A stretch of DNA of 64,000 bases from Bosea sp. AS-1 (GCF_002220095.1 NZ_CP022372.1:1088501-1152500); one strand, 5' to 3'; counted from the first letter of the stretch, positions 17,250 to 26,347 are shown. Numbers and translations: made by a program. The notes: generated from the sequence alone by a model not told the origin.

Positions 17250-18404
17250 ATGAGCAGCAAGAGCTGGAAGCCGCGCAGCCTCGCCGCGCAGGCCATGGGC
17301 AAGATCGATTCCGTGACCCGGGCCGTGGTACCGCCGATCCATGTTGCGACGACCTATATTCGCGACGAAGACAACGGCTATTCCACCGGCTTCATCTATG
17401 GGCGGCCGGACAACGAGACGACGCGCGAGGCTGAAAGCGTGCTCGCGATGCTCGAGGAGGCGAAGGCCGGCGCGCTGCTGTTCGGCTCCGGCTCGGCCGC
17501 GGCGACCGCGGTTTTCCAGGCGCTTTCACCCGGCGACCACGTCGTGGCGTCCAAGGTCATGTACTGGGCGCTGCGCAACTGGCTGATGACCGAAGCGGCG
17601 CGCTGGGGCCTCAAGGTCGAGTTCGTGGAGACCGACGATCTTGCCGCGCTGAAGGCCGCGGTGAAGCCGGGCGAGACGAAGCTGGTCTGGATCGAAACGC
17701 CGTCCAACCCCCTCTGGACGATCACCGATATCGCCGCCGCTGCCGAGATCGCGCACAAGGCTGGGGCGAAGCTCGCAGTCGATTCGACCTGCGCCTCGCC
17801 GGTGCATACGCGACCGCTGATGCTTGGCGCCGATATCGTCATGCACTCGGCGACCAAGGTGCTGAACGGCCACTCGGACGTGATCGCCGGGGCGCTTTGC
17901 GCCCGCGAGGACGATGCGTTCTGGAACCGCGTCAAGACGGTGAGAAAGGGGCAGGGCGGCATCCTCGGACCGTTCGAGGCCTATCTGCTGATGCGCGGCA
18001 TGCGCACGCTCCATGTTCGGCAGGAGCGCCAGTCCGCCTCGGCCATGACGCTGGCCCAGCGGCTTTCTGCGCATCCGCTTGTGGCACGCGTGCTCTATCC
18101 GGGCCTGCCGCAGCATCCCGGTCACGACATTGCGGCGCGGCAGATGGAGAACGGTTTCGGTTTCATGCTCTCGGTCCAGGTTACCGGCGGCGAGGCTGCG
18201 GCGATCCGAACCGCAGCGCATGTCGAACTCTACAAGCGTGCGACCTCGCTCGGTGGCGTCGAAAGCCTGATCGAGCACCGCGCTTCGATCGAAGGCGCCG
18301 GCTCGCCTTGCCCGACGGACCTGCTCAGGCTCTCGACAGGCATCGAGGATGTCGAGGATCTCTACGCCGATCTCGACGGGGCTCTGAAGGCGGGTCACGC
18401 CTAA
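17250..18404 (+). CDS. Cys/Met-metabolism PLP-dependent enzyme (cystathionine gamma-synthase family)
   Basis: A 384-residue fold-type I PLP enzyme of the trans-sulfuration family. The PLP lysine is K203 in HSATKVLNGHSD, with the conserved aspartate at D178 (VDSTCASP) and the cofactor loop FGSGSAAAT near 78-86. Members act as cystathionine gamma-synthase, beta- or gamma-lyase, or sulfhydrylase; sequence alone does not settle which. It starts at ATG 17250 after GGGGAAAGAC; an upstream GTG at 17223 would add nine residues. It stands alone, 221 bases after cpdR, and converges on the GH19 gene. A cysteine-dioxygenase-like gene lies close by, so a sulfur amino acid role is likely. Confidence 0.9.
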   Translation: MSSKSWKPRSLAAQAMGKIDSVTRAVVPPIHVATTYIRDEDNGYSTGFIYGRPDNETTREAESVLAMLEEAKAGALLFGSGSAAATAVFQALSPGDHVVASKVMYWALRNWLMTEAARWGLKVEFVETDDLAALKAAVKPGETKLVWIETPSNPLWTITDIAAAAEIAHKAGAKLAVDSTCASPVHTRPLMLGADIVMHSATKVLNGHSDVIAGALCAREDDAFWNRVKTVRKGQGGILGPFEAYLLMRGMRTLHVRQERQSASAMTLAQRLSAHPLVARVLYPGLPQHPGHDIAARQMENGFGFMLSVQVTGGEAAAIRTAAHVELYKRATSLGGVESLIEHRASIEGAGSPCPTDLLRLSTGIEDVEDLYADLDGALKAGHA

Positions 18405-18432
18405 GGCTTCCCGCTGCTTGCTTCGGGGAGCG

Positions 18433-19020
18433 CTATGGCCAGATCGTCTTCGCCTTGGCGAGATAGCGGGTTCGTTCCACCAAACCGTTGCGCCCGCCGT
18501 TGATCAACCTGGTTACGACGGCAACGTCGTCGGCATCGGCCGCGGCGTTAATGGCGCGATCGCTCCAATAGGCAAACGCGATGGCAAGCGAGATGCCGGG
18601 CTCCTTCGCCAGCTCCGGCTCGGCCTCGAGGTCGATGCCGAGGACCTTGCCGAAGCGGCGATAATTGGCGCGGCCGGTGAGCTGGAAAATGCCGCGGCCG
18701 TGATAGCGGATGCCGTCGCCGGCCTGGGTGTTGCCGAGGTCCTGTCGGCCCTCATAACGCAGGAAATAGCTCGCGCCGCCATATTCCTCGAGTGTGCGGA
18801 AGCCGTCGGTCTCATGTGCGGCCTGAGCCAGGAAATGGCAGAGCCGCAACCGGGTATCGACATCATGGACCCGCGCCAGCGCGTCGAAGCGCTGCGCGAT
18901 GCCCTCGGCGATCGCAGGGGCTCCGTCAGGCGCGAGGTGCAGAAGCCGCGCGCTGGTAACGGACAATGCCGCTGCCGGTGGTGTTCCGAAGATGGATGAG
19001 ACGACGCCTCTGATCGACAT
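18433..19020 (-). CDS. Glycoside hydrolase family 19 (chitinase/lysozyme-like) protein
   Basis: A 195-residue protein with the GH19 core. FLAQAAHETDGF at 63-74 carries the likely acid E70, followed by the second acidic cluster LEEYGG (77-82). GIRYHGRGIFQLTGRANY is a hallmark of the phage-lysozyme-like GH19 branch. No signal peptide is seen, as in endolysins that need a holin or another route out, and no holin is nearby. Substrate is probably peptidoglycan, less likely chitin. GAGGAAGG precedes the ATG, but this ribosome-binding site lies within a perfect 10-bp hairpin that ends right at the start codon, so translation is probably controlled. Confidence 0.9.
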   Translation of the reverse strand: MSIRGVVSSIFGTPPAAALSVTSARLLHLAPDGAPAIAEGIAQRFDALARVHDVDTRLRLCHFLAQAAHETDGFRTLEEYGGASYFLRYEGRQDLGNTQAGDGIRYHGRGIFQLTGRANYRRFGKVLGIDLEAEPELAKEPGISLAIAFAYWSDRAINAAADADDVAVVTRLINGGRNGLVERTRYLAKAKTIWP

Positions 19021-19048
19021 GGATGGCCTTCCTCAAAGAAGGCCATCC
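19021..19048 (-). promoter_or_regulatory. Hairpin sequestering the ribosome-binding site of the GH19 gene
   Basis: In the mRNA sense (minus strand) GGATGGCCTT and AAGGCCATCC pair over 10 bp around an 8-base loop CTTTGAGG. The Shine-Dalgarno (GAGGAAGG) straddles loop and 3' arm, and the ATG begins on the base after the stem. Such a structure should block initiation until it is melted, cut or bound. Confidence 0.7.
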
Positions 19049-19098
19049 TGACGCCGCGGCGTGGGGCGGGGATAAGTCGCCGCCCGGTGGCTTGTGCG

Positions 19099-19620
19099 TC
19101 AGCCGCTGACGGCGGTGTATTCGTTCTCGATCGAGGAGGCGTGGACCTCGTGGTCGAAGCCGTAGATGTGGATCGAGATCGCCTCGCCCGGTCCGAAATT
19201 GCGCATCCGATGAATGTTCGGCCCCGAGGGCAGCATGCAGGCGACATAGCCTGGCTGCCGCTGCTGTTCCTCGGTCGGCACGGCGCGGCTTGCGTCGATG
19301 GCGCGATACCAGGTCTCGGTCACGGTGCCCGAGACGACGCCGAAGCAGCAGGAGCAATGATGGTCATGGATCGAAGTGGCGGAGCCTTCGCCCCAGACGA
19401 TCGCCCAGACGCTGACATTCTCATCGCCGACGAGCAAGTTGCGGGCATAGGCGCCGGGCTTGCGCTCGAGTGGCAGGCGCTGGATCAGGTCCGGCATGGC
19501 AACCAACTCGTGCAGGACCTCGCGGGCGGCGGCGAGGTAGTCGCGCGAGAGCGTTCCCTCATCGCTGCGCAGGCTGCGCAGAACTGCCCCTTGCCGTTCA
19601 GCACTCAGAAAACCCTGCAT
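19099..19620 (-). CDS. Cysteine dioxygenase-like cupin protein
   Basis: A 173-residue single-cupin iron protein. The three metal ligands of type I cysteine dioxygenase fit H85 and H87 (TSIHDHHCS) and H151 (SIHIYGFD). The family oxidises cysteine to cysteinesulfinate with O2; bacterial relatives use 3-mercaptopropionate or other thiols, so the substrate is not certain. GAGAGGGGAA precedes the ATG. It is divergent from an Lrp-type regulator across 179 bases that hold three inverted half-sites, so it is probably a target of that regulator. The C-terminus ends DHEVHASSIENEYTAVSG-like, usual for this branch. Confidence 0.85.
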   Translation of the reverse strand: MQGFLSAERQGAVLRSLRSDEGTLSRDYLAAAREVLHELVAMPDLIQRLPLERKPGAYARNLLVGDENVSVWAIVWGEGSATSIHDHHCSCCFGVVSGTVTETWYRAIDASRAVPTEEQQRQPGYVACMLPSGPNIHRMRNFGPGEAISIHIYGFDHEVHASSIENEYTAVSG

Positions 19621-19704
19621 CCCATTCCCCTCTCGATCAGGCAGGGAAATGATACCGGCAAAGCCGGGGTAGCGGTTTGCGGAGATCTGGAATTTTCTTC
19701 TCTG

Positions 19705-19741
19705 ATTGGAATCAGTTGTCCAATATGCAATAATTATTGGA
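19705..19741. promoter_or_regulatory. Candidate Lrp-type operator array
   Basis: Three copies of the same half-site alternate in direction: ATTGGA (19705-19710), TCCAATA (19719-19725) and TATTGGA (19735-19741). Together they make two overlapping inverted repeats. The AT-rich block lies in the divergent region between the cysteine-dioxygenase-like and Lrp-type genes. Confidence 0.5.
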
Positions 19742-19799
19742 AAATTTCACCCGCTTCATTCTCGCGAGAAGAAGTGGTTTCCGGATTTGCCGAGGTTCC

Positions 19800-20279
19800 A
19801 TGCCCAAGCTCGACGCTTTCGATCTGCGCATCCTCGCGCGGCTTCAGGAGGATGCAAGTCTGCCGCTTGCCGAACTCGCGGAGGCAGTAGGGCTTTCGGC
19901 TTCGCCCTGCTGGCGGCGTGTGCAGAAGCTTGAGGAGAGCGGCTACATCAAGCGCCGCGTCGCGCTGCTCGACCGCGAGAAGCTCAATGCGGGTGTCACC
20001 GTCTTCATCGCCGTTCGGACGGCGCAGCATTCGATGGAGTGGCTGGAGCGGTTCCACATGGCCGTGCGGGATCTGCCGGAGATCGTCGATTTCTACCGGA
20101 TGAGCGGCGAGATCGACTATCTGCTCAAGGCCTGTGTTTCCGACATTGCCGCCTATGACGTGCTCTACAAGAAGCTGATCTCGCGCATCGACCTCCGCGA
20201 CGTGACCTCGATGTTCGCGATGGAGGAGCTGAAGTCGACGACCACGATCCCGCTGGGGTTTGCCGTGGAGGGCAATTGA
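19800..20279 (+). CDS. Lrp/AsnC-family transcriptional regulator
   Basis: A 159-residue protein beginning MPKLDAFDLRIL, the usual Lrp start. The helix-turn-helix is at about residues 20-42 (LAELAEAVGLSASPCWRRVQKLE). The C-terminal RAM ligand-binding domain follows (GVTVFIAVRT, then GEIDYLLKACVSD). These proteins sense amino acids and form octamers or larger rings on repeated sites. The frame is open to 19737, but the family N-terminus fixes the start at 19800. The neighbours, a cysteine-dioxygenase-like gene and an exported PLP enzyme, suggest an amino acid such as cysteine as effector. Confidence 0.93.
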   Translation: MPKLDAFDLRILARLQEDASLPLAELAEAVGLSASPCWRRVQKLEESGYIKRRVALLDREKLNAGVTVFIAVRTAQHSMEWLERFHMAVRDLPEIVDFYRMSGEIDYLLKACVSDIAAYDVLYKKLISRIDLRDVTSMFAMEELKSTTTIPLGFAVEGN

Positions 20280-20374
20280 GGCGGTCTGTTCGCCGGAGGC
20301 GAGCCGTGCCCGTGTCACACCGCTGAGACAGGCTGGGGATAGCCCTGCGCGCGCCGTCTCAGGAGATCAAGGCC

Positions 20375-21670
20375 ATGTCGAACCCGGTTCTGCAGACCAA
20401 CCGCCGCGCGCTGTTGCTTGGCCTTGGAACCGCGGCTCTGGCTGCGCCGGCTTTCGCCCGTTCGCTGCCGGCCCTGCCGACATCGAACCTCGGAGCGGAT
20501 GCCGGCTATTGGCAGGCCGTGCGCGGCCTCTACAGTGTCACCCCGGAGATGGTGAACCTCGAGAACGGCTATTGGGGGATCATGGCCGAGCCGGTGAAGG
20601 CGGAATACAAGCGCCTGACCGATTTCGTGAATTTCGAGAACACGGTCTACGCCCGTTCGAAGATCGGAAAGGACCTCGACGATGTCCGTACGCCGCTCGC
20701 GGAATTTCTCGGCGTGGCTCGCGAGGAGATCGCGCTGTCGCGCGGCGCGACCGAGGCGCTCCAGGCCCTGATCTCCGGCTACAACAAGCTGCAAGCCGGC
20801 GACACGGTGCTCTATGCCGACCTCGACTACGATTCAATGCAGTATGCGATGAACTGGCTCAAGGGCCGGCGCGGCGTCGAGGTTGCCAAATTCGACATTC
20901 CCGAGCCCGCCACGCGGCAGGCCGTGCTCGATGCCTATGACGCTGCGCTGAAGGCCAATCCGAAGACCAAGCTCCTCCTCCTGACCCATGTCAGCCATCG
21001 CACCGGGCTGATGATGCCGGTGAAGGAGATTGCGGCCATGGCCAAGGCGCGCGGCGCCGACGTTATCCTTGACGCGGCCCATAGCTGGGGCCAGGTCGAT
21101 TTCCGGGCGAAGGATCTCGGCGTCGATTTCATCGGCTTCAACCTGCACAAATGGATCGGCGCGCCGCTCGGCGTCGGCATGATCTATATCGCCCGGGATC
21201 GCCTTGCCGATATCGACACCTACATGGCCGACGAGGATTTCAAGGCCGACGATATCCGCTCGCGCCTGCATACGGGCACGCCGAATTTCGCGGCGCAGCT
21301 GACGGTGCCGATGGCGCTTGCCCTGCATCGGGAAATCGGGCCGGAGGCCAAGGAAGCGCGCTACCGCCATCTGCGCAACTACTGGGTCGCCAGGGCGCGC
21401 GAACTCAAGGGCGTCGAAATCCAGACGCCGGACGACCCGAGCATGGTCGCCGGCATCACCTCCTTCGCGCTGACCGGCAAGCGTTCGGTTGCGGACACCA
21501 ACGCCATCGTCGCGGAGCTGCGCGACAAGCACAAGGTGATGACGGTGCGCCGTGGCGGCGTGGCCAAGGGTAACACCATCCGCATCTCGCCGGCGCCCTA
21601 CATCATGGAAGCCGACCTCGACAAGTTCGTCGCCGCGCTGGCGGTGGTGTCGGGCAATCGGGCGGGGTGA
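20375..21670 (+). CDS. Tat-exported class V aminotransferase-fold PLP enzyme (PvdN/isopenicillin-N-epimerase-like)
   Basis: A 431-residue protein with a Tat-like signal: N9 R10 R11, a hydrophobic stretch and a likely cleavage after AFA (residue 28). The mature part is a class V fold: SRGATEA near 122-128, D233 and H236 (ILDAAHSWGQ), and the PLP lysine K259 (NLHKWIGAP). It resembles isopenicillin N epimerase and the periplasmic PvdN/PtaA enzymes of pseudomonads, which modify the pyoverdine side chain. No siderophore genes are in this window, so the substrate is unknown. It follows the Lrp-type gene by 95 bases and may be its target. Confidence 0.88.
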   Translation: MSNPVLQTNRRALLLGLGTAALAAPAFARSLPALPTSNLGADAGYWQAVRGLYSVTPEMVNLENGYWGIMAEPVKAEYKRLTDFVNFENTVYARSKIGKDLDDVRTPLAEFLGVAREEIALSRGATEALQALISGYNKLQAGDTVLYADLDYDSMQYAMNWLKGRRGVEVAKFDIPEPATRQAVLDAYDAALKANPKTKLLLLTHVSHRTGLMMPVKEIAAMAKARGADVILDAAHSWGQVDFRAKDLGVDFIGFNLHKWIGAPLGVGMIYIARDRLADIDTYMADEDFKADDIRSRLHTGTPNFAAQLTVPMALALHREIGPEAKEARYRHLRNYWVARARELKGVEIQTPDDPSMVAGITSFALTGKRSVADTNAIVAELRDKHKVMTVRRGGVAKGNTIRISPAPYIMEADLDKFVAALAVVSGNRAG

Positions 21671-21754
21671 CGCCGGGCTTTGCCTCCGGCGTCGTGGTCG
21701 GACTGTGCCGACCCTCCGCGTCTTCCTTCATGCCGTGAGGTGTTCAAGACGTGG

Positions 21755-21777
21755 ATGCTCGCCACAAGGGCGAGCAT
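21755..21777. repeat. Palindromic intergenic repeat of the GTCATGC...GCATCCAC type
   Basis: ATGCTCGCC, loop ACAAG, GGCGAGCAT form a perfect 9-bp stem, flanked by GTGG and GACG. The layout matches a palindrome I know as widespread between genes in Hyphomicrobiales. It sits in the 127-base gap between the convergent class V enzyme and prfC genes and may also act as a processing or stop signal. Confidence 0.55.
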
Positions 21778-21797
21778 GACGAAGAGAAAGGCCGGCC

Positions 21798-23417
21798 TCA
21801 GCCCTTCGCGACCTTCTGGTAATCCTTCACGTCGGAGAAAGTGACGTCCGGCGCGCGCTCGGCGTCGTATTTCAGCGTGAACTGGCTCGACGCCATGAAG
21901 ACCGGGTCGCCGTCGAGGTCGTCGGCCATGGCCGAGGGCTTGGCGCCGACGAATTTCGCGAGCGCCGCCTTGTCGTCCGAGGAGACCCAGCGCGCGATCG
22001 AGAACTGGCAGGGTTCGAAGTCGATCGGCAGCGAATACTCCGCCTCCATCCGCTCCTTGAGCACGTCGAGCTGGAGCGCGCCGACGACGCCGACGATGGC
22101 GGGCGCGCCGTCATGTGGCAGGAAGAGCTGGACGACGCCTTCCTCTGCCATCTGCTGCAGGGCCTCGCGCAGCTTCTTCGCCTTCATCGCATCCTTCAGC
22201 TTGACGCGGCGCAGGATCTCGGGCGCGAAGCTCGGCACGCCCTTGAAGACGATGTCCTCGCCCTCGGTCAGCGTGTCGCCGATGCGCAAGGTGCCATGGT
22301 TGGGCAGGCCGACGATGTCGCCGGCGAAAGCCTCCTCGGCGATCGAGCGGTCGCGGGCGAAGAAGAACTGCGGCGCATTGAGCGGCATCGGCTTGCTGGT
22401 GCGGACCAGCTTGGCTTTCATGCCGCGCGTGAGCTTGCCCGAGCAGACGCGCATGAAGGCGATGCGGTCGCGGTGGTTCGGGTCCATGTTCGCCTGGATC
22501 TTGAAGACGAAGCCGGTCATCTTCGGCTCGCCCGCCTCGATCTCGCGCTTGTCGGCGATCTGGGCACGCGGGCTCGGTGCATAGGCGCCCAGCGCGTCGA
22601 TGAGATCGCGCACGCCGTAGTCGCGCAGTGCGGCGCCCCAGTAGAGCGGTGTCAGATGGCCCTCGCGGAAGGCCTGCAGGTCGAAAGGCTTCAGGCCTTC
22701 GCTCGCCAGAAAGACCTCCTCGCGCCAGGTTTCGGCAGCGCCATCGGGCAGGACCTCGTCGAAGAACGGATCGTCCCAGCCGTTGACGCGCTTGTCCTGG
22801 GCCGTTTCATCGCCCTTCTGGTTGCGGCGGAAGGTCGAGTTCTTGAGGTCGTAAGTGCCCACGAAGTCGCGACCACGTCCGACCGGCCAGGTCATCGGTG
22901 CGACGTCCAGCGCCAGCGTCGTCTCGATCTCGTTGATCAGGTCGAAGGGGTCGCGGGTTTCGCGGTCGACCTTGTTGATGAAGGTGACAATCGGGATGTC
23001 GCGCAGGCGGCAGACTTCGAACAGCTTCTTGGTGCGGTCCTCGATGCCCTTGGCGGCGTCGATCACCATCACGGCCGAGTCGACCGCGGTGAGGGTACGG
23101 TAGGTATCTTCCGAGAAGTCCTCGTGGCCGGGCGTATCGAGCAGGTTGAAGACGTGCCCGCCATATTCGAAGGTCATCACCGAAGTGACGACCGAGATGC
23201 CGCGCTGGCGCTCGATCTTCATCCAGTCCGATGAGGTCTGGCGCCGGCCCTGCTTGGCGCGCACCTCACCGGCGAGCTGGATCGCGCCGCCGAAATAGAG
23301 CAGCTTCTCGGTCAGCGTCGTCTTGCCCGCGTCCGGGTGCGAGATGATCGCGAAGGTGCGCCGGCGCGCATGCGGGGCTTGCGTCCCTGGAGCCTGGAGG
23401 GTCGAAAGATCGGTCAT
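21798..23417 (-). CDS. prfC: Peptide chain release factor 3
   Basis: A 539-residue translational GTPase that recycles release factors RF1/RF2 from the ribosome. G1 (SHPDAGKTTLTEK) lies near residue 27, followed by QRGISVVTSVM (G2 region), DTPGHEDF (G3) and FINKVDR (G4). The C-terminal domain ends with the YDAERAPDVTFSDVKDY-type motif. Length is typical. It starts at ATG 23417 and stands alone in direction with the ABC-2 genes upstream, 50 bases away. Confidence 0.97.
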   Translation of the reverse strand: MTDLSTLQAPGTQAPHARRRTFAIISHPDAGKTTLTEKLLYFGGAIQLAGEVRAKQGRRQTSSDWMKIERQRGISVVTSVMTFEYGGHVFNLLDTPGHEDFSEDTYRTLTAVDSAVMVIDAAKGIEDRTKKLFEVCRLRDIPIVTFINKVDRETRDPFDLINEIETTLALDVAPMTWPVGRGRDFVGTYDLKNSTFRRNQKGDETAQDKRVNGWDDPFFDEVLPDGAAETWREEVFLASEGLKPFDLQAFREGHLTPLYWGAALRDYGVRDLIDALGAYAPSPRAQIADKREIEAGEPKMTGFVFKIQANMDPNHRDRIAFMRVCSGKLTRGMKAKLVRTSKPMPLNAPQFFFARDRSIAEEAFAGDIVGLPNHGTLRIGDTLTEGEDIVFKGVPSFAPEILRRVKLKDAMKAKKLREALQQMAEEGVVQLFLPHDGAPAIVGVVGALQLDVLKERMEAEYSLPIDFEPCQFSIARWVSSDDKAALAKFVGAKPSAMADDLDGDPVFMASSQFTLKYDAERAPDVTFSDVKDYQKVAKG

Positions 23418-23467
23418 GGCCGGTGTGAAGACAGGATGAATCCGGCGAAGTCAATCGGCATGCCGAC

Positions 23468-24270
23468 TCAGTTCTTCAGCCGGTAGCCGGTCTTGAAGAT
23501 CCAGCCGATGATGCCGATGCAGAGCGCCAGGAAGAAGATCGTCATGCCGAGGCTGACACCAAGGCTGACATCGGCGAGGCCGTAGAAGCTCCAGCGGAAG
23601 CCGCTGATCAGATAAACGACCGGGTTGAACAGCGTCACCTTCTGCCAGAAGGGCGGCAGCATCGCGATCGAGTAGAAGGAACCGCCGAGGAAGGCGAGCG
23701 GCGTCACGATCAGCAGCGGGATGACCTGCAGCTTCTCGAAACCGTCGGCCCAGATGCCGATGATGAAGCCGAAGAGGCTGAAGGTCGTCGCCGTCAGCAC
23801 CAGGAAAAGCAGCATCATCAGCGGATGCTCGACGCGCAGCGGCACGAAGAAGGTGGCCGTCAACAGGATGATCAGCCCGAGCAGCATCGATTTGCTGGCT
23901 GCGGCGCCGACATAGCCGATCACGGCCTCCCACCAGGCGACCGGCGCGGAGAGCAGTTCGTAGATCGTGCCGGTGAACTTCGGGAAATAGATCGCGAAGG
24001 AGGCGTTGGCGATGCTCTGCGTCAGCAGCGACATCATGATCAGGCCGGGGACGATGAAGGCGCCGTAGGGCACGCCCTCGATCGACTGCATGCGCGAACC
24101 GATGGCGCCGCCGAAGACGATGAAATAGAGCGCCGTCGACAGTACCGGCGAGACGATGCTCTGCAGGGGCGTACGCCAGGTGCGCGCCATCTCGAAGCGA
24201 TAGATCGCCGCGATGGCACGGATATTGAGGCGCATGCCCGCCTCCGTCTCGCGGTTGGTGGTGACGGTTG

Positions 24271-24274
<4 letters not shown>
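23468..24274 (-). CDS. ABC-2 type transporter permease
   Basis: A 268-residue membrane protein with six predicted helices and the ABC-2 permease pattern. It has an N-terminal cytoplasmic part ([15 protein letters not shown]), re-entrant/connector segments, and a conserved loop before the last helix ([16 protein letters not shown]). It pairs with the ATPase whose stop overlaps its start by four bases (ATGA). Such pairs export drugs, lipids or polysaccharides; nothing nearby names the cargo. The resemblance to NodJ/YadH-type exporters is general. Confidence 0.9.
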
Positions 24275-25221
<947 letters not shown>

Positions 25222-25306
25222 ATAGGCCTGTTCGATGACGGTTGCGATGGTCGGTCGAGCGGGAAAAGCACGAATTCCTGCCAGCGCATGGCGGGACCGG
25301 CAACGG

Positions 25307-25333
25307 AAAAGGCCGGGCAACCTTGCCCGGCCT
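25307..25333 (-). terminator. Terminator hairpin after the micropeptide gene
   Basis: AGGCCGGGCAA / TTGCCCGGCCT form an 11-bp inverted repeat with a two-base centre. On the minus strand it is followed by TTTT. It lies 26 bases past the stop of the 24-residue membrane peptide and ahead of the ABC ATPase, so it separates the two transcripts. Confidence 0.7.
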
Positions 25334-25358
25334 CGTCATACAGTCGCCTGGCCACGGG

Positions 25359-25433
25359 CTATTTCATGAAGAACCACAACAGGATGATGATCGGAATCGG
25401 AACGCCCAGAAGCCATAGGATAATCGAACGCAT
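25359..25433 (-). CDS. 24-residue membrane micropeptide
   Basis: A very short ORF on the minus strand, reading MRSIILWLLGVPI and then PIIILLWFFMK. It is a single strongly hydrophobic helix with one basic residue at each end and a central Gly-x-Pro-x-Pro kink. Support for it being a gene: GAGGGG sits 6 bases before the ATG, a hairpin with a T-run follows the stop by 26 bases, and I recall small membrane peptides with the same GxPIPIII core in other proteobacteria. Function is unknown. It is independent of the neighbouring ABC genes. Confidence 0.72.
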   Translation of the reverse strand: MRSIILWLLGVPIPIIILLWFFMK

Positions 25434-25492
25434 CAGCAGCCCCTCAGTGGAAGGATGATGCTGTGGCAACGTCTGCCGATGCGTGAAGGTTC

Positions 25493-26143
25493 CTATGCGT
25501 GACGGTCCAAGGGCGACACCAGCGCCTCGGCACTCGGATGCCAGAGAGGCCGGTAGCCCTGCTTCAGCGCTGCGAGAGTGGCAGGCGGCGTCAGGACCGT
25601 CACGATCCCCGTTGGGCGGCTGCGGCGGGCAACGTAGCCTGCCGGGGACCAGAGCAGAGCCGAGCCCGCGCGCAATGCCAGAAACTCATCTCCGCCGGTG
25701 GCCAGCAGCATGGCTCCCTCAGGCAGCTCCGAGGCCGGCAGACGATGCATGCGCTTCTCCCGGCCGGATCGACGCTCGCTGTCAAGGATCCTGTCGATCG
25801 CCGGGAAGAGCGGTACCTCTGCCAGACCGAGCCCCTTCACCAGCGCCTCGCGATAGGCGAGGGCATCGCGCCGCCGGCATTCCATGCAGGGTCGGTGGCC
25901 TGCGGCGAAGGCGGTGACCTCGTCGCAGAAGAACAGGTCGGTGTAGCCACGGCCCCAGACCTGGTGCCGGCGTCCCTTGAAGGAAAGCACGCAGCAGATC
26001 CACTGGCGGCTGGCCTGGATGCGGCGCGGCAGCACCTGCGTCTGCGGATCATGGAAACGTCCGCCGCGATTGCCGAACAGGGTGCCACGCGTCGGATCGG
26101 CAAAAAGCGCACCGTCCGGCCTGACGCGATTGGGCAAGGGCAT
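25493..26143 (-). CDS. Conserved protein with Ada-like AAGxRPCxxC cysteine motif
   Basis: A 216-residue protein of unknown function. The segment FFCDEVTAFAAGHRPCMECRR (residues 71-91, split here as FFCDEVTAFA and AGHRPCMECRR) recalls the second half of the zinc site in the Ada DNA-methyl-phosphotriester domain, where AAGFRPCxxC is typical. C50 and C51 (WICC) and C73 could supply further ligands. The C-terminal half has no cysteines and includes GAMLLATGGDEFLALRAGS, which could be a small beta-barrel. No signal peptide or helix. It stands alone, divergent from the EamA-type gene by about 200 bases. A metal-binding nucleic-acid protein is an inference only. Confidence 0.75.
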   Translation of the reverse strand: MPLPNRVRPDGALFADPTRGTLFGNRGGRFHDPQTQVLPRRIQASRQWICCVLSFKGRRHQVWGRGYTDLFFCDEVTAFAAGHRPCMECRRRDALAYREALVKGLGLAEVPLFPAIDRILDSERRSGREKRMHRLPASELPEGAMLLATGGDEFLALRAGSALLWSPAGYVARRSRPTGIVTVLTPPATLAALKQGYRPLWHPSAEALVSPLDRHA

Positions 26144-26347
26144 GAGCTCACCTCCACGGGAGACAGGGTGCCAGCATAGGAGCGGGGCTGTCAGGACGCG
26201 GCAGGGACGAGCGTGCTGGTTTTCTGCAAATCCCGCAGGTTCTTCTTAACGTTAGGATCAAGTCGGGTGCGGCCCCTAAGGCATTTGAAGTATTTTCGGG
26301 CGCACTCCAAGGGGCGCACAAGGCGAGCGGAGTCGGTCGGCGTCACG

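Noticed and set aside
18433..19020. GH19 gene as a prophage remnant
   Set aside because: No holin, spanin, tail or integrase genes nearby, and base composition matches the surroundings.
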